A stretch of DNA of 64,000 bases, taken from JAEZDR01 sp039811185 (GTDB taxonomy: Bacteria > Bacteroidota > Bacteroidia > Chitinophagales > Chitinophagaceae). The position numbers and the translations under genes were made by a program. The DNA lies in NCBI GenBank assembly GCA_039811185.1, contig JBDHYF010000007.1:62001-126000 (forward strand), given 5' to 3'. The notes beneath the pieces are model-generated. The model worked only from the letters and a program-made list of their open reading frames with translations, ran no database searches and was not told where the DNA came from. Positions 26,377 through 34,101 of this stretch are shown in pieces. Position 1 is the first letter of the stretch. Each line of letters begins with the position of its first letter.

Positions 26377-26778
26377 TTAGGGAAGCGGGGGGAGGTGACA
26401 GGGTTTGCCTTTCACGGGGCCGCCGCCGTCTTCAGCCCGTTTACAAACCGGAGGGAGGCGTTTATAGCTGTCTTCTTCTGCGGTAATTTCGTCGGCATCA
26501 AACCCGGCGTTCGCAATCGCCGTTTTAATATAATCGGGTGTAATAAACTTGGGATTGTATTGAATGCGCATCGTTCCGTTGGAAAGCTGGAATGTGTAAC
26601 GAATAATTCCTCCGTCGCCGGTAGGGCCTTTTTCTCTTTTCAGATAATTGTCGAGGCGTTCTTTACACTCCCAGCACCGCAGCTGAGGCACTTTCACTGA
26701 AAGCCATTGCGCTTGCGCAAAGCCAAAGTGCGCAAACAACAGAAATGCGATTGAAAGCAAAATTTTTCTATTCATCAT
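26377..26778 (-). CDS. exported heavy-metal-associated (HMA) domain protein
   Basis: A 133-residue protein with a signal peptide (MNRKILLSIAFLLFAHFG ending FAQAQ) and an HMA ferredoxin-like fold. The metal motif is CWEC in VPQLRCWECKERLDNYLKRE, followed by NGTMRIQYNPKFITPDYIKT and AIANAGFDADEITA, as in Atx1/CopZ-type domains. The C-terminus is Pro/Gly-rich with two more cysteines and a His. It may bind copper or another soft metal in the periplasm. Start at 26778 (tandem ATG ATG), 2 bases after the pyrE stop, so it is translated from the prfB-pyrE transcript. A longer frame into pyrE was rejected because it lacks the signal peptide at the N-terminus. Confidence 0.8.
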   Translation of the reverse strand: MMNRKILLSIAFLLFAHFGFAQAQWLSVKVPQLRCWECKERLDNYLKREKGPTGDGGIIRYTFQLSNGTMRIQYNPKFITPDYIKTAIANAGFDADEITAEEDSYKRLPPVCKRAEDGGGPVKGKPCHLPPLP

Positions 26779-26780
26779 CA

Positions 26781-27413
26781 CTATTTTAATTGCCAGTTTT
26801 CGGGATCGTTCCGCCATTGTAACAATACAGGCAGGCTATTATCGCTAACCAGTTTTTTATCCAGCGCCACTTCGAGCAGCGCGGGATAGTTACTTAACGA
26901 AAACACCGGAATATTATTTTCTTCGAACAGCCTTTTCGCCTGCTGAAAATCGTAATTGAAAATAGATACCACACCTTCCACCTTCATTCCGGCTTCCATA
27001 AGCGAATGCACCGTTTCCATACTGCTTTTTCCGGTTGAAATCAGGTCTTCCACAACTACAACCGATTTGCCTGCTTCCATATAACCTTCAATCCGGTTTT
27101 GTAAGCCGTGCTCTTTCGATTTGTTGCGCACATATACGAACGGCATCTTTAGCTGGTCGGCAGCCATGGCGCCCCAGGCAATGCCCGCAGTGGCTACGCC
27201 TGCAATGTAATCGGCCAAATCAAACTTCTCAAAAATAACGTTACACAATTCGCTTTTTATGTAATCGCGGATAAAGGGAAAAGAGAGCAGGCGGCGGTTA
27301 TCGCAATACACGGGGCTTTTCCATCCGGCCGACCAGGTAAAAGGATTTTCGGCATTTATCTTCACCGCTTCGGCATGCAGTAGTTTTTCGGCAACGGCTT
27401 TCTCGTTTGTCAT
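26781..27413 (-). CDS. pyrE: orotate phosphoribosyltransferase
   Basis: Transfers phosphoribose from PRPP to orotate in pyrimidine synthesis. The 210-residue protein carries FTWSAGWKSPVYCDNRRLLS (substrate loop), YIAGVATAGIAWGAMAAD, FVYVRNKSKEHGLQNRIEG (catalytic flexible loop with Lys and His) and the PRPP-binding motif VVVVEDLISTGKSSMETV. It lies 9 bases downstream of prfB and 2 bases upstream of the HMA gene on the same strand. Confidence 0.95.
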   Translation of the reverse strand: MTNEKAVAEKLLHAEAVKINAENPFTWSAGWKSPVYCDNRRLLSFPFIRDYIKSELCNVIFEKFDLADYIAGVATAGIAWGAMAADQLKMPFVYVRNKSKEHGLQNRIEGYMEAGKSVVVVEDLISTGKSSMETVHSLMEAGMKVEGVVSIFNYDFQQAKRLFEENNIPVFSLSNYPALLEVALDKKLVSDNSLPVLLQWRNDPENWQLK

Positions 27414-27422
27414 ACTTCTTTT

Positions 27423-28515
27423 TTAAACTTCTTCTTCTTTCAGCATCATCAGGTAAGCTTTTATAAATTCGTCCAGTTCGCCATCCATCACCGGTCCAAC
27501 GTTTCCTACTTCGTAATCGGTACGATGGTCTTTAATCATTTTGTAGGGATGAAACACATAACTCCGAATCTGGCTTCCCCATTCAATTTTCTTCTTCTTG
27601 GCGTTTACAGCGTTCTTTGCTTCTTCACGTTTTTTCAGCTCTTCTTCGTACAGGCGACTTTTCAGCATCTGTAGCGCTTTCTCTTTGTTTCCGAGCTGCG
27701 TTCTTTCGGTTTGACAAATCACCACAATGCCGGTGGGTAAGTGGGTTAACATCACCTTTGTTTCCACTTTGTTTACGTTTTGTCCACCCGCTCCTCCGCT
27801 GCGCGACGTGTCCATTTTTATCTCGCTGTCTTTTATGTCAATCTCAATCGAATCATCTACGAGCGGATACACATAAACCGATGCAAAAGAGGTGTGCCGT
27901 CTTGCGTTGGAATCGAAAGGGGAGATGCGAACCAGGCGATGCACGCCGTTCTCGGCTTTCAAAAATCCATAAGCAAAATCACCTTCAAACTGAAGGGTTG
28001 CGGTTTTAATTCCCGCGCCATCGCCTTCCTGATAATCGAGTTCGGTAATCTTCCACCCCTGTTTTTCGCCGTACATTCGGTACATTCGGAGCAATATATC
28101 GGCCCAGTCCTGACTTTCGGTACCACCGGCGCCGGAGTTAATTTGTAAAATGGCGGGAAGTTCGTCTTCGGGCTGGTTGAGTGTGCTCTTAAATTCAGCG
28201 TCTTCTATGGCTTTTAATGCCGCAGCATAGGCGGTTTTCACTTCTGTTTCTTCGGCATCGCCGGTCTTCCAGAAGTCGAAGAGTACGGCAAAATCTTCAA
28301 CGGAAGTATCTACGTGTTTAAAGAGTTTTGTCCAGTATTCGTTGGCTTTAATCTCTTTCATAATGGCAGTGGCGCGCTGGTTATCGTCCCAAAAGCCGGG
28401 CGAAAGCGATAGCTGCCTGTTTTCTTCAATTTTTGTTAAACGGTTGTCGTAGTCAAAGAAACCTCCTCAGAACACTCACTTGGTTCCTCATATCTTTAAG
28501 ATGCTCTTGCGTCAT
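27423..28515 (-). CDS. prfB: peptide chain release factor 2, made through a programmed +1 frameshift
   Basis: Releases peptides at UGA and UAA stops. The gene is split: a short first frame starts at 28515 (MTQEHLKDMRNQVSVLRRFL) and stops at UGA at 28455-28453; the main frame continues in +1. The slip site is CTT TGA C, preceded by a Shine-Dalgarno-like AGGAGG, the same layout as in E. coli prfB. After slipping, translation reads DYDNRLTKIEENRQLSLSPG and joins the long frame. RF2 marks are SPF (RISPFDSNARRH, stop-codon recognition) and GGQ (SGGAGGQNVNKVETK). Low RF2 lets the ribosome pause at UGA and shift, so the protein regulates itself. The full product is about 363 residues, normal for RF2. 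Confidence 0.95.
28449..28467 (-). promoter_or_regulatory. prfB recoding site (AGGAGG ... CTT TGA C)
   Basis: On the minus strand, the internal ribosome-binding-like AGGAGG is followed by TTT CTT TGA C. The UGA occupies 28455-28453 and the slippery CTT 28458-28456. The spacing matches the classical RF2 frameshift signal, so the interruption is a recoding site and not an error. Confidence 0.92.
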
Positions 28516-28592
28516 AATACATTTTTGAGCGGCGAAGATAAAAAATCAAATTTTTAAATAGAGAGATGTTTTCTCGTCGCCGTGCAGTCGGT

Positions 28593-29027
28593 TTACAAAC
28601 GGCGTTTCAACCGCGTAAACGGAAAGCCGTTGCAGCCATTTTTCAGGATGCTACGGTTAGCGGGAGGATGTTGGCTGGCGATGGATGGATTGGCCGCGTC
28701 GTACACGGTAAAACAAAATGCCCATTCAAAGGGCTGCATGTCAGGGAGAATTTCGTAGTCGATGCGGGTGTACAATCCTTTTTCGGAGCGATTGCTTTGG
28801 TCGTTTTTTACCACCAGATATTTTTCTTTTTCGTTCCAACTTATGATGTGATAGAGTGCGATGCTGTCCATCCGGAAGGCCGCGTCGGTGATGGTGTAAT
28901 GGATGGAATAATCGTCGGTAAAGCTGCCTTTCATCCATTGCGGCAGGGTGTTTTTGGGCTTTTGTTTTTGCAGGGCACAGGAGGAAAATGCTATTAGCAG
29001 AAGCAGTAAGCTGTACCATTTTTTCAT
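28593..29027 (-). CDS. small lipoprotein of unknown function
   Basis: A 144-residue protein with signal MKKWYSLLLLLIAFSSC (Cys17, lipobox AFSSC). The mature part is beta-rich (SIHYTITDAAFRMDSIALYH, KYLVVKNDQSNRSEKG) and ends with basic residues. No family recognised. It has its own promoter element (29060-29067) and precedes the prfB operon with a 77-base gap. Confidence 0.62.
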   Translation of the reverse strand: MKKWYSLLLLLIAFSSCALQKQKPKNTLPQWMKGSFTDDYSIHYTITDAAFRMDSIALYHIISWNEKEKYLVVKNDQSNRSEKGLYTRIDYEILPDMQPFEWAFCFTVYDAANPSIASQHPPANRSILKNGCNGFPFTRLKRRL

Positions 29028-29059
29028 GCGGATAGTTTTGATTGAGTGTTAAGTACAGG

Positions 29060-29067
29060 CAAAAATA
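29060..29067 (-). promoter_or_regulatory. -7 promoter element (TATTTTTG) for the small lipoprotein
   Basis: TATTTTTG on the minus strand fits TAnnTTTG and lies 32 bases upstream of the lipoprotein ATG at 29027. The -33 position has TTC instead of TTG. Confidence 0.5.
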
Positions 29068-29145
29068 CAAAGCAGCCTTTTGCAGAGAACACGAAGGGTT
29101 CCAATATTTATAGGATGAAACACAATCATGAATGTATTCGACCCC

Positions 29146-29322
29146 TTTAAATAAACGTTCCATCCTTCAAATGGGATAGAACCCAAAGGGTTCTCATATT
29201 TATAGAAAAAGAACGTGTACGATTGTTCGACCCCTTCGGGGTCGTATTAAAAAATACCGCAATTGCTATAAACATTTCATCCCTTCGGGATGCAAAAGAA
29301 CCGGAATATTTAGCGTATGGCA
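29146..29322. repeat. direct repeat, copy A (about 177 bp)
   Basis: Aligns with copy B (29436-29612) at an offset of 290 bases over its whole length, with only about nine differences including two compensating single-base indels. It contains three of the hairpins. A few changes fall in the hairpins (for example CCCAAAGGG against CCCGAAGGG). Confidence 0.85.
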
Positions 29323-29435
29323 ATAGTTAGGATCGAACAGAACCTGAAAAGATGCAGAAGAACCAGAAGGTTTATAGCATGCACCATATCATGAATGGAT
29401 GCATCCGTTCGTGTTTAACCAATAAAACAATGAAT

Positions 29436-29612
29436 TTTAAATAAACGTTCCATCCTTCGAATGTGATAGAACCCGAAGGGTTCTCATATTTAATAGAAAA
29501 AGAACGTGTACGATTGTTCGACCCCTTCGGGTCGTAGTAAAAAATACCGCAATTGCTATAAACATTTCATTCCTTCGGGATGCAGAAGAACCGGAATATT
29601 TATCGTATGGCA
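29436..29612. repeat. direct repeat, copy B (about 177 bp)
   Basis: Second copy of the block at 29146-29322. The hairpin centres here are the cleaner GAA/TTC versions. The 113 bases between the copies are related in style but not duplicated. Confidence 0.85.
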
Positions 29613-29807
29613 TAAACGAAAGCCCTCTGAAAATGAAACGAACGTCATCGGATCGGGCAATATCCCAAACCTTCTCCTCCACACCTTACCATCCCTCTCG
29701 CTCAACAACACCTCATAAAACCTCAAACCTCCAAGGTATTTATTTTTTTCTTCTATATTTTTTTTTCATATTTGCCAACTCGCAATCATGCGCAATCCAG
29801 TTTATAA

Positions 29808-30881
29808 ATGACAAAAATACTTGTTACCGGAACCGCCGGTTTTATCGGTTTCCACCTTGCTCAACTACTACTTGAAAACGGCTTCCAAGTTACAGGGCTC
29901 GACAACATCAACAATTATTACGACGTAAACCTGAAATACGCCCGCCTGCAACACACCGGAATCGACGCCGAAAAAATCGAATACAACAAGCTGATAACCA
30001 GCGATAAACATCCTCAGTACGATTTCATTCAGCTCGACCTTACCGACAAAGAAAACATGGCCCGGCTTTTTGACGCCAAAAAGTTCGACGCCGTCGTAAA
30101 TCTGGCCGCACAAGCCGGTGTCCGCTATTCGCTCGAGAATCCGCACGCCTACACGGAAAGCAACGTCACCGGATTCCTCAATATCCTCGAAGGATGCCGA
30201 GCCGTTCAGGTAAAACACCTCGTATATGCTTCTACCAGCAGCGTGTACGGACTCAACACCCAGATGCCGCTGAGCCCGCATCAAAACACCGAGCATCCCA
30301 TGACGCTCTACGCGGCCACTAAAAAAGCAAATGAAATGATGGCACACAGCTACAGCCATCTCTTTAATATCCCCACAACCGGCGTTCGCTTCTTTACCGT
30401 ATACGGTCCCTGGGGCAGGCCCGACATGGCGCTCTTCCTCTTTACAAAAGCCATTATGGAAGGCGTTCCCATTAAAGTCTTCAACCACGGAGACATGATA
30501 CGCGACTTCACATATGTAACTGACATAGCCGAAGGCCTGTTAAGAATACTCAAGAACCCTGCTCAGCCTTCTTCGCAATTTAATGGTAATCAGCCGGATA
30601 CGTCTATTTCTTCGGCGCCTTACCGAATCGTGAACATCGGCAATAATAACCCCGTAATCTTAAGCGATTATATTGAAGCAGCAGAAGCCGCACTGGGCAA
30701 AAAAGCCATCCGCCAGTTGCTGCCGATACAGCCCGGCGACGTTCCCGCTACCAACGCCGACGTGACCGATCTGGTAAACGACTACGGCTATAAACCAAAA
30801 ACTACCGTACAAGAAGGTGTTGCCCGTTTCGTAAATTGGTACAAACAATATTATAAATTGGAAGAAACGCAAAATGCCTGA
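29808..30881 (+). CDS. NAD-dependent epimerase, UDP-glucuronate 4-epimerase-like
   Basis: A 357-residue extended short-chain dehydrogenase. Features: Rossmann TGTAGFIGFHLAQLLLENGF, LDNINNYYDVNLKYARLQ (typical of the UDP-glucuronate 4-epimerase/CapI branch), catalytic YAATKKANE and FFTVYGPWGRPDMALFLFTK. It would interconvert UDP-glucuronate and UDP-galacturonate as a precursor for an acidic polymer. First gene of the capsule-type locus, with a weak CATATTTG promoter-like element upstream. It overlaps the Wza-like gene by 8 bases. The exact sugar is inferred from sequence branch only. Confidence 0.85.
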   Translation: MTKILVTGTAGFIGFHLAQLLLENGFQVTGLDNINNYYDVNLKYARLQHTGIDAEKIEYNKLITSDKHPQYDFIQLDLTDKENMARLFDAKKFDAVVNLAAQAGVRYSLENPHAYTESNVTGFLNILEGCRAVQVKHLVYASTSSVYGLNTQMPLSPHQNTEHPMTLYAATKKANEMMAHSYSHLFNIPTTGVRFFTVYGPWGRPDMALFLFTKAIMEGVPIKVFNHGDMIRDFTYVTDIAEGLLRILKNPAQPSSQFNGNQPDTSISSAPYRIVNIGNNNPVILSDYIEAAEAALGKKAIRQLLPIQPGDVPATNADVTDLVNDYGYKPKTTVQEGVARFVNWYKQYYKLEETQNA

Positions 30882-31680
30882 TATGAGAATAACTCGCTTA
30901 CTCGTTGTGCTGCTCGTTTTTCTGATGCTGCAATCCTGCACCAGCGTAAGGCAGTTGCGCTACTTCAACGACTTGCCCGACAGTACGGTGATTCACCTGC
31001 CCACACAACCACAGGAAGAAAGAATTATTCAAGTTGGCGACCGCCTTGCCATCAGCTTTGCAGGTGCAAACGAGGAAGCCACCTCCTATTTTAACAGCTA
31101 CGGCGGCGTTCCTACCAGCGGCGGTGTAGTTGGCGCAGGAGGAACCGCACGGGCAGGCGCAGGCGAAGTTTCAGGCTTTCAGGTTGACCCCGACGGAAAC
31201 CTTGAGTTTCCGAAAATTGGAAAAATTAAAGCCGCCGGAAAAACAAATTTTCAGTTACGCGATACGCTCGAAAAGCTGATAGCGCCCTACCTAAAAGACC
31301 CGTTGGTTACGGTTCGGTTTTATAGCTTCAAATTCACCGTTTTGGGAGAGGTGAGGAGCCCCGGAACCTTCGATCTTCCCTCGCAAAGAACCACCTTGCT
31401 CGACGCCCTCGGCGCAGCAGGCGATTTACCGCGTTCGGCAAAAAGACACGACATTCAGGTGTACCGCGACTATAACGGCGCAAGGAAAATTGAAAAAATC
31501 GACCTCCGCAATGCCGCCATCCTCAACAACCCGGATATGTTTCAGGTAAAGCATAACGACGTGATCATTGTGCAACCCAGAGACGTGCGCTTGTTCGGCG
31601 ACGAAGCGCGGACCTACATAGGGCTGGCAAGCCTCCTCATCAGCGCCGCCACCATCTTAATTGTTATCGGCAGAAAATAA
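30874..31680 (+). CDS. polysaccharide export lipoprotein, Wza/GfcE-like
   Basis: A 268-residue outer-membrane export protein. The lipoprotein signal ends in LMLQSC. The polysaccharide-export domain begins at IIQVGDRLAISFAGANEEAT, with GFQVDPDGNLEFPKIGKI. An SLBB-like segment follows: FTVLGEVRSPGTFDLPSQR and KHNDVIIVQPRDVR. A C-terminal hydrophobic helix (TYIGLASLLISAATILIVIG) fits the Wza-type membrane span. Start chosen at 30874; an ATG at 30883 is also possible and is free of overlap with the epimerase gene. It ends 1 base inside the Wzc-like gene, so the two are coupled. Confidence 0.9.
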   Translation: MPDMRITRLLVVLLVFLMLQSCTSVRQLRYFNDLPDSTVIHLPTQPQEERIIQVGDRLAISFAGANEEATSYFNSYGGVPTSGGVVGAGGTARAGAGEVSGFQVDPDGNLEFPKIGKIKAAGKTNFQLRDTLEKLIAPYLKDPLVTVRFYSFKFTVLGEVRSPGTFDLPSQRTTLLDALGAAGDLPRSAKRHDIQVYRDYNGARKIEKIDLRNAAILNNPDMFQVKHNDVIIVQPRDVRLFGDEARTYIGLASLLISAATILIVIGRK

Positions 31681-34043
31681 TGGCAGAAGAAATACTCTTA
31701 GAACAGGATGAAGAAAAAAGCCGGAAGAGCAGCTTCGACACCCAAAGGCTTATCCGCATCCTGCTCCGCAATAGCTACTGGATGATCCTTTTTGCAGCTA
31801 TCGGTTTCTTAGCCGCCAAAACATGGCTTCGCTATCAGGTGCCCGACTACAAAATATCCAGCACCGTACTCATAGGCAAAGTGGAAATGAGCAGCGCCGC
31901 CAGCCAGATTTACCAGCTCGCCGGCATGACCGACCGCGCCACGCTGCAACTCAATAACGAAATCCTCATCTTAAAAAGTTTCGATCTGATTGGTAAGGTG
32001 GTCGATAGCCTTAACCTTCAGCAGAAGTATTATCGCGCCGGACGCATCCGTCGCATCCCAAAAGAAACATCCGACATGCCCGTCCGCATCACCGGAAGCT
32101 TTTTAAACAACCCCAACAGCAGAAGCTATTTTCTGGTGCTGACCGACAAGAAATTTGCCTTACAGAACGGCGACCGGAAAGACCTGCTGAAAGGAAATTA
32201 TGGTAAACAGTACGCCTTCGAAGACCGGCTGATCCGCCTCGACACCGTAGCCGGAAACGAACTGAACGGGAGCGAGAAAGACTATATTTTTGAATACTAC
32301 AGCCGCTCTCACGCCATCGCGTCCTATACATCGCGGCTCAACATTGTGCCGAGTAAATCCACACAATCGATGGTGGACATTGCCATCACCGGCGAACTGC
32401 CGGAGCGCGAAAAGGCCTTCATCAACGTACTCATTTACTTCTACAATCAGGTTACCGCCGAGTATAAAAACGAGGCTATCCGCAACGCCCTGAAATTTCT
32501 GAGCGACCGGATTGACACTGTAAACAACGAACTGGAAAGCTTTGAACAAAAGGTGATCAGTTTTAAGGTAGATAATAAACTGGTTGACCCGCAAACCGAA
32601 GCGAGCTTTGCCCTGCAACAATTGAAATCGCTGGATCAGCAACAGGCTGCGCTGGGATATAACGAGAGTCTGTTGGCGGCAATTGAAAAGCACATCAACG
32701 ATTATAACACCCGGAACGATATTATTGCCAACGCCCTCAGCATTACCGATCCGGTTTTGCAGGCAATGGTTACGCAGTATAATACGCTCGTAATTCAGAA
32801 ACGGAAGGTGTTGGAAACCGGCGCTGTGCAGGACCCGAACCGTCCGCTGATTGAAGCGCAGATGGATGAACTGCGAACGGCCATCTTAAAAAATATTCAG
32901 AATATACGCGTGCAGTTCAATGCCGGCAAAAAGTTTAATGCCGAGCAGGAAGCCCGCTTTATGAGTCGCTTTGGCTCGCTGCCTGCAAAAGAGCAGCAGT
33001 ATGCCCGTATTCTGCGGCAGATGGGCATTAAGCAGGCGCTATACCAGTTTTTACTTCAGAAAAAAGAAGAAGTGGGCGTGCAGCTTGCAACCGGTAATGC
33101 CGATATCAGCCGGATTGTAGACCTGCCACGCAACACGGGCATCGTTTCGCCTGTTGCCAAAAATGTACTCGCAGGCGCTACGGCGGCAGGCTTTCTGTTG
33201 CCGCTCACGATTATTGCTTTGCTCGTGTTGCTGAATAAAAAAGTGGAAACGCGAAAAGAAATCGAAAACGTACTTTCTGTGCCGATTGTAGGCGAGATTA
33301 TTGAGTCGGAAGGCGAAAATCTGGTGGTGCACGCTTATAGCCGCGATTTGGTTACGGAGCAATACCGCGCCATGAGGGCCAATTTACAGTTTCTCGGTTT
33401 TAACGGCGCCGATAAAAAAGTGGTGCTCATTACCTCCTTTATGCGTAACGAAGGAAAGAGTTTTACGAGCATCAATCTGGCCAGTACGCTGGCACAAACC
33501 GGCAAAAAAACCATTGTACTCGAGTTTGACCTGAGGAAGCCCAAAATTTCTTCGGGATTAAAAGTTTCTAATAAAAAAGGGATCACACAATACCTAGCAT
33601 CGGGCGAAAATGAGCCGTTGGAAAACTACATCAGCCGGCCCAACGAGGCGCTTCCGAACTTGTATTTGATGGGAAGCGGCATTCAGGCGCCCAATCCGGC
33701 AGAGTTGATTCATTACCCGACCATGCAGAAGCTCTTTGCGGAGCTGCGCGAAAAGTTTGATTATATCGTGATCGACAGTGCGCCGGTTGGGCTTGTTTCC
33801 GATACGTTTACGCTGTCGAAACATGCCGATATTACGCTTTATATTATCCGACATAAATACACCTTGAAAGAGACCATGCATTTTGCCGACGATTTGTACA
33901 ACGACCGAAAACTGCCGGGCATGGCGCTCGTAATTAACGGCATCCGCAACAAGCGCTTTAACGCCGGCTATGGCTATGGTTATGGCTACGGTTATGGATA
34001 TGGCGTGTATGGAAAATATCAGGGTTACGATGCGGAGGGATAG
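31680..34043 (+). CDS. Wzc-like tyrosine autokinase / chain-length regulator
   Basis: A 787-residue inner-membrane protein. A Wzz domain lies between helices at about 33-50 and 500-520, with a long coiled coil between. The cytoplasmic BY-kinase domain has Walker A MRNEGKSFTSINLAS, Walker A' VLEFDLRKPKISSGL and Walker B YIVIDSAPVGLVSD. The extreme C-terminus is a tyrosine cluster (repeated YG from about residue 766), the usual autophosphorylation site that cycles Wzc to control polymer export. With the Wza-like protein it would form the trans-envelope export complex. No cognate Wzb phosphatase is seen nearby. Confidence 0.93.
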   Translation: MAEEILLEQDEEKSRKSSFDTQRLIRILLRNSYWMILFAAIGFLAAKTWLRYQVPDYKISSTVLIGKVEMSSAASQIYQLAGMTDRATLQLNNEILILKSFDLIGKVVDSLNLQQKYYRAGRIRRIPKETSDMPVRITGSFLNNPNSRSYFLVLTDKKFALQNGDRKDLLKGNYGKQYAFEDRLIRLDTVAGNELNGSEKDYIFEYYSRSHAIASYTSRLNIVPSKSTQSMVDIAITGELPEREKAFINVLIYFYNQVTAEYKNEAIRNALKFLSDRIDTVNNELESFEQKVISFKVDNKLVDPQTEASFALQQLKSLDQQQAALGYNESLLAAIEKHINDYNTRNDIIANALSITDPVLQAMVTQYNTLVIQKRKVLETGAVQDPNRPLIEAQMDELRTAILKNIQNIRVQFNAGKKFNAEQEARFMSRFGSLPAKEQQYARILRQMGIKQALYQFLLQKKEEVGVQLATGNADISRIVDLPRNTGIVSPVAKNVLAGATAAGFLLPLTIIALLVLLNKKVETRKEIENVLSVPIVGEIIESEGENLVVHAYSRDLVTEQYRAMRANLQFLGFNGADKKVVLITSFMRNEGKSFTSINLASTLAQTGKKTIVLEFDLRKPKISSGLKVSNKKGITQYLASGENEPLENYISRPNEALPNLYLMGSGIQAPNPAELIHYPTMQKLFAELREKFDYIVIDSAPVGLVSDTFTLSKHADITLYIIRHKYTLKETMHFADDLYNDRKLPGMALVINGIRNKRFNAGYGYGYGYGYGYGVYGKYQGYDAEG

Positions 34044-34101
34044 GGAGGAGTTGATTTTTCAAAGCATTCCTCAAGAAACACAAGGAACAGGAATTTTCTA
34101 A

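Larger units (their letters stand above)
29087..29612. repeat. intergenic field of small GAA/TTC-loop hairpins
   Basis: A gene-free stretch carrying at least seven short palindromes whose arms differ but whose centre is nearly always GAA or TTC: GAACACGAAGGGTTC (29087), GAACCCAAAGGGTTC (29179), CGACCCCTTCGGGGTCG (29228), CATCCCTTCGGGATG (29278), GAACCCGAAGGGTTC (29469), CGACCCCTTCGGGTCG (29519) and CATTCCTTCGGGATG (29568). They are separated by AT-rich spacers often containing ATATTTATAG. No convincing reading frame or tRNA is present. Bases 29613-29807 hold nothing else apart from a weak CATATTTG promoter-like element at 29767-29774 before the capsule locus. Confidence 0.8.

Noticed and set aside
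28362..28515. Frameshift error or pseudogene in prfB
   Set aside because: The break has the exact AGGAGG / CTT TGA C layout of the known RF2 recoding site, and the protein is otherwise intact.
28566..28997. A 143-codon plus-strand frame
   Set aside because: Antisense to a lipoprotein with a clear signal peptide and promoter, so it is a shadow.
29087..29612. CRISPR array
   Set aside because: The repeated units are small palindromes with differing arms and irregular spacing, no constant direct repeat with unique spacers, and no cas genes are present.
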